Source: Betaproteobacteria bacterium (GTDB taxonomy: Bacteria; Pseudomonadota; Gammaproteobacteria; Burkholderiales; SG8-41). From it: DNA of 64,000 nt. The DNA lies in assembly GCA_016868035.1 (NCBI GenBank), contig VGID01000002.1, positions 55,037 through 119,036 on the forward strand. The letters are read 5' to 3'. Shown one piece after another: positions 49,514 through 58,198 of this stretch. How positions within the stretch are numbered: position 1 is the stretch's first letter; each line of letters starts with the position of its first letter. The position numbers and the translations under genes are program-made. Below the pieces are notes generated by a model. The model saw nothing but the letters and a program-made list of their open reading frames with translations. It ran no database searches and was not told the origin of the DNA.

Positions 49514-51085
49514 ATGCCCGAGCACCTCACCCAGAACTGGTTCGTGCGCAAGCCTCTCGCCCGTTCGCGCCGCGGCATCGTCGCGACGCAGAACCGCGTC
49601 GCCGGCGAGGCGGGAGCGCGCGTGCTCGCCGCCGGAGGCAATGCAGTGGACGCCGCGGTCGCGACGAGTTTCGCGCTCGCCGCGGTCGAGCCCTGGTACA
49701 GCGGGCTCGGGGGCGTCGGTTTCATGCTCGTCTATTCCGCCCGCGAGGACCGCGTTTCCGTGGTGGATTTCGGCCCGGTCTCCCCGCGCGCGCTGGTGCC
49801 GGCCGACTATCCACTGACCGGCGGTGTCACGACCGACCTTTTCACCTGGCCGGCCGTGAAAGACGACCGCAACGTGCACGGGCCGCTTTCCTTCGCGGTG
49901 CCCGGACAGGTGGACGGGCTCGGCCTTGCGCTCGAACAGTTCGGAACGCTCAAGTGGTCCGAGCTGATCCGGCCCGCGATCGAGCTCGCCGAGAAGGGCA
50001 TTGCAGCGGACTGGTTCCTCACGCTCAAGGTGGCGACAAACGCGCGGGAGCTGGCGCGCTACCGATCCACACGCGAGGTGTGGCTGCCGCAGGGTTTCGC
50101 GCCGGCCACCCCCGCGGGCGCGGCTCCGGAACGCCTCAAGCTCCCGCGGCTGGCCGAGACGCTGACGCGGCTCGCGCAGGCCGGGCGGCGCGATTTCTAC
50201 GAGGGCGGGCTCGCCGCCGATATCGTCACCGACGCGCAAGCGCTGGGCGCGATCCTCGGGCCCGAGGACCTGCGCCGCTACCGGGCGCGGATCGTGGAGC
50301 CGGCCGAGACCGACTATCGCGGCGCGCGCATCGCGGCAGCCCCAGGGCTCACGGCGGGCCCGAGCCTCATGCGCGCACTGGACGGATTGCGCCCGGTGCG
50401 GTTCCAGCGCAACGGGCCGCATGCCGACGCGTTCATCGCCTACGCCGAGGTGCTGCGCGACGCATATGCCGAGCGGCTCGCGGCCATGGGCGAGACGCCC
50501 GACGCGCGCGACCTCGCGTGCACCACGCATCTCAACGTGATCGATCGGGACGGCAACATGGTGGCGCTCACGCAGACGCTGCTGTCGGTATTCGGCTCGA
50601 AGCTCGTGCTGCCCTCGACCGGTATCCTCATGAACAACGGCATCATGTGGTTCGATCCGCGCCCCGGCTCCCCGAACTCGCTCGGCCCCGGCAAGCGCCC
50701 CCTCACGAACATGTGCCCGGTGATCGCGCGCCGCGACGGCAAGCCGTGGTTCGCGATCGGCGCTTCCGGCGGGCGCAAGATCTTCCCCGCGGTGATGCAG
50801 ATCGCGTCCTTCCTCATCGACCACGGCCTGTACCTGGAGGATGCGTTCCACCGTCCGCGCATCGACGCGAGCGGCGGAGATTTCGTGGGCGTGGACCCGC
50901 GCCTGCCGATCGCGATCCGAGACGCGGTCGCCAAGAAGTTCGCGACCCAGCTCACCGAGCTCGTGGTCTATCCGACCAACTTTGCCTGCCCGAGCGCGGT
51001 ACTGCACGATGCCGGCACCGGCGAGCGCTTCGGCGCGACCGACGTCATGTCGCCCTGGTCCGGCGCCGTTGCTGAAGACGCGTGA
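49514..51085 (+). CDS. Gamma-glutamyltransferase family protein
   Basis: 523-aa Ntn-hydrolase precursor of the GGT family. Autoprocessing nucleophile T337 is in ACTTHLNVID, which follows the family TTH pattern, dividing the chain into large (1-336) and small (337-523) subunits. Other signatures are GGNAVDAAVATSFALAAVEP and the TGILMNNGIMWFDP block. There is no obvious signal peptide, which is unusual for a periplasmic GGT and suggests a cytoplasmic acylase such as a cephalosporin-acylase-like or glutaryl amidase member. It follows the amidohydrolase gene by 84 bp. Confidence 0.9.
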   Translation: MPEHLTQNWFVRKPLARSRRGIVATQNRVAGEAGARVLAAGGNAVDAAVATSFALAAVEPWYSGLGGVGFMLVYSAREDRVSVVDFGPVSPRALVPADYPLTGGVTTDLFTWPAVKDDRNVHGPLSFAVPGQVDGLGLALEQFGTLKWSELIRPAIELAEKGIAADWFLTLKVATNARELARYRSTREVWLPQGFAPATPAGAAPERLKLPRLAETLTRLAQAGRRDFYEGGLAADIVTDAQALGAILGPEDLRRYRARIVEPAETDYRGARIAAAPGLTAGPSLMRALDGLRPVRFQRNGPHADAFIAYAEVLRDAYAERLAAMGETPDARDLACTTHLNVIDRDGNMVALTQTLLSVFGSKLVLPSTGILMNNGIMWFDPRPGSPNSLGPGKRPLTNMCPVIARRDGKPWFAIGASGGRKIFPAVMQIASFLIDHGLYLEDAFHRPRIDASGGDFVGVDPRLPIAIRDAVAKKFATQLTELVVYPTNFACPSAVLHDAGTGERFGATDVMSPWSGAVAEDA

Positions 51086-51094
51086 CTCGTGACT
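51081..51094. repeat. Two CGTGACT heptamers
   Basis: Two exact 7-bp units directly before the start of the 51099 gene; they overlap the GGT stop. Smallest member of the heptamer class. Confidence 0.5.
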
Positions 51095-51098
51095 TGTC

Positions 51099-52121
51099 AT
51101 GATACGGGCAGCGATCGTCGGACTCGGCAACTGGGGGCGCAACCTCGTCGGAGCCGTGCACGGCAAGAGCGACAGGATCCACATCGTCGCGGGCGTCACC
51201 CGCACGCCGGAGAAAGCCGCGGCCTATGCCGCGGAAAAAGGCTTTCCCCTGCACGGCTCGTTCGAAAGCGTGCTCGCGGATCCGAAGATCGACGCCGTGC
51301 TGCTCGCAACGCCCCACACGCAGCACGCCGAGCAGATCATCGCTGCCGCGAGCGCCGGCAAGCACGTATTCACCGAGAAGCCCTTCACGCTCACGCTTGA
51401 GAGCGCGCGGGCCGCCGTGCGCGCGTGCCTGCAGAACAAGGTCACGCTCGCGGTGGGCTTCAATTGGCGGTTCCAGCCGGCGCTGCGGGAAATCAAGCGC
51501 ATGCTGGAAGACGACCGGCTCGGCAAGCTGCTGCATCTGGAAGGAAACTTCTGCGGCCCGAGCGTGTACCGCTATCCCAAGGATCACTGGCGGCAGGTGC
51601 GCGACGAGGGCCCCGCCGGCGGCTTGACCGGGCGCGGCGTGCATCTGCTCGATGCCTACCTCTACCTCGCCGGCGAGGTCGAGGAGGTGCGCGCGCAGAG
51701 CTTCCGGCGCGTGCTCGGCCACGGCATCGACGACACGACTTCCATGCTGGTGCGCTTCATGAACGGCGCGACCGGCTATCTCGCCACGGTGATCGCCACC
51801 GCGGAGACCTGGCGCATGCAGGTGTTCGGCTCCAAGGGCTGGGTCGAGGTGGGTGACGTCGAGCACCTCACCGCCTGGCAAATGAGGGTGTGCTATTACG
51901 ACCCGCAGCACCCGCGGGTGAACCAGCGCCCGGAGGTCGTGATCTTCCCCGCGGTCAGCACCGAGCGCGCCGAGCTCGAGCACTTCGCCGAGGCGGCGAG
52001 CGTCGGCCGCCCGCTCGCGGTGGCCGGCGGCGACGAGCTGCATGGCGTAGCGGTGATGGAGGCGATCCTCGAGTCCGCCAACACGGGGAACGCCGTGCGG
52101 CTCGCCGCTGAACGCGGCTAA
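51099..52121 (+). CDS. Gfo/Idh/MocA-family NAD(P)-dependent oxidoreductase
   Basis: 340-aa protein. The Rossmann motif is IVGLGNWGRNLV (residues 6-17). The EKP signature is at FTEKPF near residue 93, and VGFNWRFQPAL follows near 119. The catalytic-domain histidine region is GRGVHLLDAYLYLAG near 180. Family members oxidise a secondary alcohol of a sugar or polyol-like substrate with NAD(P). ATG at 51099 overlaps the repeat pair. It is 13 bp after the GGT gene, so the two are probably co-transcribed. Substrate unknown. Confidence 0.9.
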   Translation: MIRAAIVGLGNWGRNLVGAVHGKSDRIHIVAGVTRTPEKAAAYAAEKGFPLHGSFESVLADPKIDAVLLATPHTQHAEQIIAAASAGKHVFTEKPFTLTLESARAAVRACLQNKVTLAVGFNWRFQPALREIKRMLEDDRLGKLLHLEGNFCGPSVYRYPKDHWRQVRDEGPAGGLTGRGVHLLDAYLYLAGEVEEVRAQSFRRVLGHGIDDTTSMLVRFMNGATGYLATVIATAETWRMQVFGSKGWVEVGDVEHLTAWQMRVCYYDPQHPRVNQRPEVVIFPAVSTERAELEHFAEAASVGRPLAVAGGDELHGVAVMEAILESANTGNAVRLAAERG

Positions 52122-52241
52122 AGGCTGAACCTTTCACCGCCAGGGACATCCAGAAATTCGAAGATCAAGCGGCTCAACGCTGCGCTCGGCCCCTCGCGTC
52201 AGTGCATCGGATGCAGTGCACGGTTGGCCGCCTGGATGTGC

Positions 52242-53078
52242 TCACGTCTGAAGTCTCTGCTCCCATTGATGAAAAGCGTCCGCCAGATCGTTCCTCTCAT
52301 ATTCTCTCAGGCGGCGCTCATGGTCGGACAGAAAATCCCGGTATAACGGGATGACGCCGCGCGCAATCGCTTCTATTGCGGTCTTGTCGGATAAGCCGGG
52401 AGGCGCATCGCGCCATTCCAGCGCCATGCGCGCCAGCTTCGCCCGCACGCCTTTCGCACTCGAAACGTAGTGGTCTACGGCGGCTTCGTTGCGGCCGACC
52501 TCACCCGTTCGTGCTGTAAACAGGAAGCGCACGGGATAGAGAACGAGCTTGGTCAGGGTCTTTGGATCCGAGCGTGCCAATGCTCGCGGATCCTTCAATT
52601 TGGAGGTAACTTCGTCCGTGGCCAATCGCCACAGCGCAAACTCCGAGCCCGCAAGAACCAGCTCCTTGCGCGTAGGCAAAGGCAGCTCGCTGCGAACATA
52701 GCGCCCCGCAAGCAGGCGGCCGAACTGCTTGAGGTCGAGACGGTCGAGTGGCGGAAAGCGGCCGCCTGCAGCCGCGCCGGAAAGTGTCGCGACGGAGCCC
52801 CAGAACACGGAAAGGCGATCGGCAAATGGCGCCCGACTCCCCGCGATCGAGGAAGACAGACTGGCCACGGAGTCCGCGTCCCGCGTCGCGAGCGGGTCGC
52901 TCAGGACCACCCCTACATCGACGTCACTTACATGGGCGCTAAAGCCACCGTGCGCCAGACTTCCCAATGCATAAACCGCGGTAAGGCGGTCACGCCAGAT
53001 ATCTCGTGCCCGAAAGACCACTGCATCAAGGACATCTTGCGCCAATTGTTGCGCGGCTTTGTTGTCCATTTGCGCCAT
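52242..53078 (-). CDS. Nucleotidyltransferase-fold protein
   Basis: 278-aa protein with an N-terminal pol-beta-type nucleotidyltransferase domain: the GSxxxG pattern YALGSLAHGGFSAHVSDVDVGVV near residue 40, with the SDVDV metal-binding aspartates. A helical C-terminal domain follows, like kanamycin nucleotidyltransferase or AadA-like proteins. The ATG at 53078 starts MAQMDNK; a GTG six bases upstream and another ATG at 53069 are alternatives. It is in a lower-GC stretch with the metallo-beta-lactamase protein, 101 bp upstream. Not recognised as a named resistance gene. Confidence 0.78.
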   Translation of the reverse strand: MAQMDNKAAQQLAQDVLDAVVFRARDIWRDRLTAVYALGSLAHGGFSAHVSDVDVGVVLSDPLATRDADSVASLSSSIAGSRAPFADRLSVFWGSVATLSGAAAGGRFPPLDRLDLKQFGRLLAGRYVRSELPLPTRKELVLAGSEFALWRLATDEVTSKLKDPRALARSDPKTLTKLVLYPVRFLFTARTGEVGRNEAAVDHYVSSAKGVRAKLARMALEWRDAPPGLSDKTAIEAIARGVIPLYRDFLSDHERRLREYERNDLADAFHQWEQRLQT

Positions 53079-53179
53079 AGACACCCGCTAACGGCGGCGC
53101 TCCGCAACGGGCCCACGAAGCGGCATCGTCCGCTGGAGCGCTTGGCTGGACGACATGTCCACGCCGAGCACGACGCGAA

Positions 53180-53908
53180 TCATGCGGACAGCGCATCAGC
53201 AAGAGCACGCAGCAGCTTTGCCCCATCGCCGCGCCATGCGCTACCGTGCATGCACGCGAGTGTTGCCGGGTTTGTCGAAGCTAGCCTCTCCAGCATCGCA
53301 CGCGCGTTCTTCGTGTGTGAGAAGTAATCCATTTTGTGGCGGAAAGCCTCGCTCGGCCCGAGAATGTCCGACTCCGTGACGGGCGGAAGATCAGCACCTC
53401 CCTGCGTGAACAGGTCTCCACATAGCAACGTAGAGGTTCGTTCTTCCATCAAAAAGCCGCATTCCCACGCATGTGGCAAATGCGGCGTGTCGAACCAACG
53501 CACGGAGTGCTTGCCCAGACGGAGCAGCTCTCCGTCGGCGAGCGCGCGGGGCGCCCGATCAGCAAGGTCGCCAATCGATACCATGGCAGCAACAGTGCCG
53601 CACAGCGGCGCAGACCGCGGAGCGGCATCAAGCCATTCGTTGAGCGAACCGCACTCGTCTGCTTCCACATGGGACAATGCAATGTAGCGAAGCCTCTCGA
53701 TCGGCAAGACGCTTGTCACCGCCTCGCGCACGAGTGGAAACATCCTGCGCGGACCGGTGTGGCAGAGCAACGGTTCATCATCCACGATGAGGTATTGGTT
53801 GAACGAGAACCCGCCTGCACCTTCGATCATAACCGGAGTGTTAATGCGATAGATTCCCTCAGCGATCTCATGCACATTCGTTCCGGACTGCCTGTTCGTA
53901 ACGGTCAT
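53180..53908 (-). CDS. Metallo-beta-lactamase-fold (flavodiiron ODP-like) protein
   Basis: 242-aa protein. The second motif is H80-x-E82-x-D84 (LSHVEADECGSLNEWL), the HxExD pattern of oxygen-reducing diiron (ODP) domains; the usual following histidine is E85. The third histidine region is TPHLPHAWECGF near 140, the aspartate is in LLCGDLF near 163 and the last histidine in CMHGS near 222. There is no flavodoxin domain. A diiron oxygen/NO reductase or a related hydrolase is plausible. AAGGA precedes the ATG at 53908. Confidence 0.8.
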   Translation of the reverse strand: MTVTNRQSGTNVHEIAEGIYRINTPVMIEGAGGFSFNQYLIVDDEPLLCHTGPRRMFPLVREAVTSVLPIERLRYIALSHVEADECGSLNEWLDAAPRSAPLCGTVAAMVSIGDLADRAPRALADGELLRLGKHSVRWFDTPHLPHAWECGFLMEERTSTLLCGDLFTQGGADLPPVTESDILGPSEAFRHKMDYFSHTKNARAMLERLASTNPATLACMHGSAWRGDGAKLLRALADALSA

Positions 53909-54084
53909 CAGATATCCTTACCATGAATCGAGTGGTCGTGGTGTTCAGCTGTCTTTCGCCCAGCGTTTTAATCAGGCGGCATGTGCCAAGGGAGGAGAAG
54001 TATATACCGGAAGCGGGGAATCGCTATTCCCGGCGGCAGATGTCCAGGAATATTCTTGTTCTCGTCGGCTCGAGGATGAAGACT

Positions 54085-55323
54085 CTAGAAACGATCCACG
54101 CGGAAAGGCGCGACGTCGATCGAAGGGCGCCGGCCCGAAACGAGGTCGGCAATGATCCGTCCCGTCGGCGCGCCTCCGCACAGACCGACGTGCCCGTGTC
54201 CGAACGCATAGTAGACGTTGCGGTGTTTCGCAGACGCGCTGATGACCGGCAGCGAATCCGGCATCGCGGGGCGGCGTCCCATCCACTTCGTCGAGTCGGC
54301 CATGCGAACACCCGGCAGCATGCGCTGCAAGTGCCGCGCGAGCACATCGGCGCGCGCATAATCGGGCTCGGCGTAGATCCCCGCAAATTCCGCCTGCCCG
54401 GCTATCCGCAGCCCCATCTCCATCGGCGTCACGAAAAATTTCGCGTCCGCCACGGAAACCGGCATCGGCAGCTCGAGCGCCGGGTCCGAGAACGTCACGT
54501 GATAGCCGCGCTCGGCCTCGATCGGAACGGGTTCCCCGAGCTTTGCCGTGAGTTCTCCCGAGTGCACGCCCGCGCACACGACGAGCGTTTCCACCGGCAG
54601 GCTTCCCCCGCCGGTTTCGAGCGCGTGCACGGCGCCATCTCGTAAGCCGATGTCGAGCACCTCGCGCTGCAGCACGGTCCCGCCGTCCTTCTGGAACTGC
54701 GCCGCGAGCGATTTCGTGAGGCGCTCCGGATTCGCGACGTAGCCCTGTTCCGGAAGATAGACGCCCTTCTCGTAAATTTTCGCGAGCGCCGGGACGAGCC
54801 GCCCGATGCCTGCCGCGTCGAGCTCCTCCAGCGCAATGCCCCGCTCACGGCGCAGCTTCCACGCGAGCGCGTCTCCCCGGTAGCTTCGCCCGGTTTCGTA
54901 CACGACGACGTAGCCCGTGCGCCGTATGAGATCGGCACAACCGGCGTCGCGCACCAGCGGCGCGTACGCGTCGAAGGTCTGTCTCAACAACGCACGCAGC
55001 GCATCGGCGGCGCGTTCGACGCGCTCACGGCGCCCCGCCGCGATGAATCGCGCGAGCCACGGGAGGGCCCTCGGCAGATACCTCCAGCGCACGGTGAGCG
55101 GGCCGAGCGGATCGGCGAGGTAGCCCGGGACCTTGGCGAGGATGCCCGGCATGGACTGCGGCACGCACGAGCCGGGGCTCAGTATTCCGGCATTGCCGAA
55201 CGAGCAGTATTCTCCGGGCGGGCGCATGTCCACCACGGTGACCTGGTGCCCGTCGCGCTTGAGGTAGCAAGCGGTGGCGATGCCGACGATGCCGGCGCCG
55301 ATGACCGTTATTTTCTTCGCCAT
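54085..55323 (-). CDS. D-amino-acid dehydrogenase (DadA-like) flavoprotein
   Basis: 412-aa FAD oxidoreductase. The N-terminal motif is KITVIGAGIVGIATACYL (residues 4-21) and the glycine loop CSFGNAGILSPG is near 43. The C-terminal substrate end is WMGRRPAMPDSLPVIS near 350 and GHGHVGLCGGAPTGRII near 380, the DadA pattern. It oxidises D-amino acids to 2-oxoacids and passes electrons to the membrane. It diverges from the three-subunit dehydrogenase set at 55421, with about 97 bp between. Assignment as DadA rather than a related proline or glycine oxidase rests on the N-terminal pattern. Confidence 0.87.
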   Translation of the reverse strand: MAKKITVIGAGIVGIATACYLKRDGHQVTVVDMRPPGEYCSFGNAGILSPGSCVPQSMPGILAKVPGYLADPLGPLTVRWRYLPRALPWLARFIAAGRRERVERAADALRALLRQTFDAYAPLVRDAGCADLIRRTGYVVVYETGRSYRGDALAWKLRRERGIALEELDAAGIGRLVPALAKIYEKGVYLPEQGYVANPERLTKSLAAQFQKDGGTVLQREVLDIGLRDGAVHALETGGGSLPVETLVVCAGVHSGELTAKLGEPVPIEAERGYHVTFSDPALELPMPVSVADAKFFVTPMEMGLRIAGQAEFAGIYAEPDYARADVLARHLQRMLPGVRMADSTKWMGRRPAMPDSLPVISASAKHRNVYYAFGHGHVGLCGGAPTGRIIADLVSGRRPSIDVAPFRVDRF

Positions 55324-55420
55324 GTTCCCGTCGTGCGATCCGCGCCTTGTGGCAAAATCCTTTTTTCATTTTCCCAGAATCGGCGCGCCGGCGCACACGC
55401 GGCACCGCGCGTCCCGCTTC

Positions 55421-56542
55421 ATGCCCGAACCGCAACCATCGGATGCGATCGTGATCGGCGGCGGCCTGGTCGGCGCCGCGATCGGCTATGGCCTCGCGCG
55501 CCAGGGCCTCAAGGTCACGCTGCTCGACGAGGGCGACGTCGCGCTGCGCGCCGCGCGCGGAAACTTCGGGCTGGTGTGGGTGCAGAGCAAGGGTCCGGGC
55601 GTGCCCGAGTACCAGCACTGGACGCGGCTCTCCTCCGACCGCTGGCCCGGGCTCGCCGCCGAGCTCAGGGAGACGACCGGGGTGGACTGCGCGCACGAGC
55701 GCCGGGGGGGCTTCGCGATCTGCCTCACCGAGGACGAGCTCGAGCAGCGCCGGCAAATGCTGGAGGTGCTGCGGCGCCAGGCGGGCGCGGTGGAATTCGA
55801 GTACGAAATCCTCGACCATGGCGCACTCGCCCGCCGCGTTCCGCTCATTGGCCCGGAGGTGGTCGGCGCATCGTACACGCCCTATGACGGCGCCGTTCAC
55901 CCGCTGTATCTGCTGCGCGCGCTGCACGCGGGCCTGCTCAGGCACGGGGCGCGCTACGAACCGAACGCGCGCGTGAACGCGGTGCACGCCGCGCCCCACG
56001 ACTTCCGGATCGAGGCGCGTGGCACGGCGCACGCCGCCCCGCGGCTCGTGCTCGCCGCCGGGCTCGGCAGCCGGGAACTCGCCCCGCTTGCCGGGTTGCA
56101 CGCGCCCTTACGTCCCGTGCGGGGTCAGATCCTCGCCACCGAGCGCGTCGCGCCCGCGATACCGCTCACCCAGAAGATCCGGCAGATGTCCGAGGGTGCT
56201 CTGCTCATCGGAGATTCCTTCGAGGAAGCGGGCTACGACGATTCGACCGCGCCGCAAGTGCTCTCCGCGCTGGCGGCGCGCGCAGTGCGCACCTTTCCGT
56301 TCCTGCGCGAGGTCCAGCTCGTGCGCAGCTGGGCGGCGCTGCGCGTGATGTCGCCCGACGGGCTGCCCATCTACGAGCAGTCCGCGCGGTTTCCCGGCGC
56401 CTTCCTGGCGAGCTGCCACAGCGGCGTCACGCTCGCGGCAGCCCACGCCTACCCCTACGCGGAAGCGGTGGCGCGCGGCGCTCTCCCGGACGAGCTCGCG
56501 CGCTTCGCGAGCCGCCGTTTCGATGTTCCGAAGGCTGCCTGA
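55421..56542 (+). CDS. DAO-family FAD oxidoreductase, beta subunit of an HcnABC/opine-oxidase-like dehydrogenase
   Basis: 373-aa flavoprotein, FAD motif IVIGGGLVGAAIGYGL (residues 10-25), with RGNFGLVWVQSKG near 45 in place of the GNAG loop of DadA. The C-terminal stretch is RVMSPDGLPIYEQS near 305. It is followed by a [2Fe-2S] gene (20-bp overlap) and an alpha subunit with BFD-type cluster (4-bp overlap), so the three encode one complex. Such complexes oxidise opines, D-hydroxyproline or glycine-type amines. The substrate is not given by sequence. Confidence 0.87.
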   Translation: MPEPQPSDAIVIGGGLVGAAIGYGLARQGLKVTLLDEGDVALRAARGNFGLVWVQSKGPGVPEYQHWTRLSSDRWPGLAAELRETTGVDCAHERRGGFAICLTEDELEQRRQMLEVLRRQAGAVEFEYEILDHGALARRVPLIGPEVVGASYTPYDGAVHPLYLLRALHAGLLRHGARYEPNARVNAVHAAPHDFRIEARGTAHAAPRLVLAAGLGSRELAPLAGLHAPLRPVRGQILATERVAPAIPLTQKIRQMSEGALLIGDSFEEAGYDDSTAPQVLSALAARAVRTFPFLREVQLVRSWAALRVMSPDGLPIYEQSARFPGAFLASCHSGVTLAAAHAYPYAEAVARGALPDELARFASRRFDVPKAA

Positions 56543-56816
56543 GACCGCCGCACAGCCGGTCACGGTCGTGATCGACGGCCGGCCGGTGCGCGTGCCGTTC
56601 GATCTCACGGCCGCCGCCGCGGTGCTGATCGGCGACGGCATCACGCGCACGACTCCGGTCTCCGGCAGTCCCCGCGCGCCTTACTGCATGATGGGCGTCT
56701 GCTTCGACTGCCTGATGGAGATCGACGGCGTTCCGAACACGCAGGCCTGCATGGTTCCGGTCGCCGAGGGCATGCGCATCAACCGCCAGGTCGGCGCGCG
56801 CAAGGTGCGATCGTGA
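56523..56816 (+). CDS. [2Fe-2S]-binding small subunit
   Basis: 97-aa ferredoxin-like protein. The plant-type cluster is represented by YCMMGVCFDCLMEIDG near residue 54 and a distal cysteine in QACMVP near 75; the usual CxxxxCxxC arrangement is thus complete with four cysteines (C55, C60, C63, C75). It overlaps the neighbours on both sides (20 bp and 4 bp) and matches the gamma/A subunit of HcnABC- and D-hydroxyproline-dehydrogenase-like complexes. Confidence 0.88.
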   Translation: MFRRLPETAAQPVTVVIDGRPVRVPFDLTAAAAVLIGDGITRTTPVSGSPRAPYCMMGVCFDCLMEIDGVPNTQACMVPVAEGMRINRQVGARKVRS

Positions 56817-58198
56817 GTGCCGCCGATCTCGTCGTCATCGGCGCCGGGCCGGCCGGCCTTGCGGCGGCTGCCAGCGCCGCGGGTCTCGGGCTCGCAACCC
56901 AAGTGCTCGACGAGCAGCCGGAGCCCGGCGGGCAGATTTTTCGTGAAATCGAGCGCGTGGCCGCCTCGCACCCGGCCTTGTTCTCGTTGCTCGGTGAAGA
57001 CTACGGAGCAGGACTCGAGCTCCTGGGACGGTTTCGCGCGAGCGGCGCGCGCCACCTACCGCGCGCCACGGTGTGGCAGATCGACGACGAGCGCCGCGTG
57101 TACTACCGTCACGCAGCCGGCGCAGCGAGTATCCAGGCTCGCCAGGTGCTCATCGCGACCGGTGCGCTCGAGCGGCCGGTGCCCGTCCCCGGGTGGACGC
57201 TGCCCGGCGTCATGAGTTGCGGCGCGGCACAAACGCTGCTCAAGTCTGCCGCCCTGGTGCCCGACGGGCGCGTGGTCCTTGCGGGCAGCGGCCCGCTGCT
57301 CCTCCTTGTGGCCGTGCAACTCTTGCGCGCCGGGATCCGGCCTGCGGCCGTGCTCGAGACGCCGATCCAGCGCTTCGCGGCGCTGCGGCACCTGCCGCGC
57401 TTCGCCGCAGCGCCCGGCTACCTCAACAAGGGGCTCGCGATGCTGCGCGAACTGCGCGCGTCCGGCGTGCCCTTCCGCCGCGGCGTGCGCGGCCTTGCCG
57501 TCTCCGGCGCGGGGCGCGCCGAGGCCGTCCGCTACGACTGGCGCGGACGCAGGCGGGAACAGGATGTCGATCTTGTCCTGCTCCATCAGGGCCTGGCGCC
57601 GAACCTAAATCTCGCGCTCTCGTTGCGCTGCGAGCACTTGTGGGACGAGTCGCAGCGCTGCTTCCGCCCGCGGCTCGATCCGTGGGGCGCATGCTCGGTG
57701 CCGGGCGTCTGGATTGCGGGCGACGGCGGCGGCATTGCCGGGGCCCGGGCCGCCGAATGCTCCGGCGCGCTCGCCGCGCTCGCCGCGGCTTGCAGCCTCG
57801 GGCGCATCTCGAAGCACGAACGCGACGCGCGTGCAAAGCCCTTTCTGCGCGAGCGCGAACGTCATCTCGCCGCGCGCGCGTTTCTCGACACGCTTTACCG
57901 TCCACCCGCGGAGATCCTCGCGCCGAGCGAGCCGCGAACCGTCGTGTGCCGCTGCGAAGAGGTGACCGCAGGCGAGATCCGGCGCCTCGCGACCGAGCAG
58001 GACTGCCCGGGACCGAACCAGATGAAGGCGTTCACGCGCTGCGGCATGGGGCCCTGCCAGGGCAGGCTCTGCGGGCTCACGGTAACCGAACTGATCGCGG
58101 AATCGCGCAACATCTCCCCGGCCGAAGCGGGCTACTACCGCATCCGCCCGCCGGTGAAACCGGTCACCGTTGGTGACCTCGCAGAACTCGACGTCTAG
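56813..58198 (+). CDS. FAD/NAD(P)-binding oxidoreductase with C-terminal BFD-type [2Fe-2S] domain (alpha subunit)
   Basis: 461-aa subunit. FAD motif VVIGAGPAGLAAAASAAGLG (residues 6-25). NAD(P)-like motif RVVLAGSGPLLLLVAVQLL near 160. The C-terminal bacterioferritin-associated-ferredoxin-like domain carries CRCEEVTAGEIR near 380 and RCGMGPCQGRLCG near 410, five cysteines available for the cluster. The start is GTG, overlapping the gamma subunit as GTGA. The stop shares bases with the stop of the convergent HyuB gene (CTAG at 58195-58198). The product is the electron-handling chain of the three-subunit complex. Confidence 0.9.
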   Translation: MSAADLVVIGAGPAGLAAAASAAGLGLATQVLDEQPEPGGQIFREIERVAASHPALFSLLGEDYGAGLELLGRFRASGARHLPRATVWQIDDERRVYYRHAAGAASIQARQVLIATGALERPVPVPGWTLPGVMSCGAAQTLLKSAALVPDGRVVLAGSGPLLLLVAVQLLRAGIRPAAVLETPIQRFAALRHLPRFAAAPGYLNKGLAMLRELRASGVPFRRGVRGLAVSGAGRAEAVRYDWRGRRREQDVDLVLLHQGLAPNLNLALSLRCEHLWDESQRCFRPRLDPWGACSVPGVWIAGDGGGIAGARAAECSGALAALAAACSLGRISKHERDARAKPFLRERERHLAARAFLDTLYRPPAEILAPSEPRTVVCRCEEVTAGEIRRLATEQDCPGPNQMKAFTRCGMGPCQGRLCGLTVTELIAESRNISPAEAGYYRIRPPVKPVTVGDLAELDV

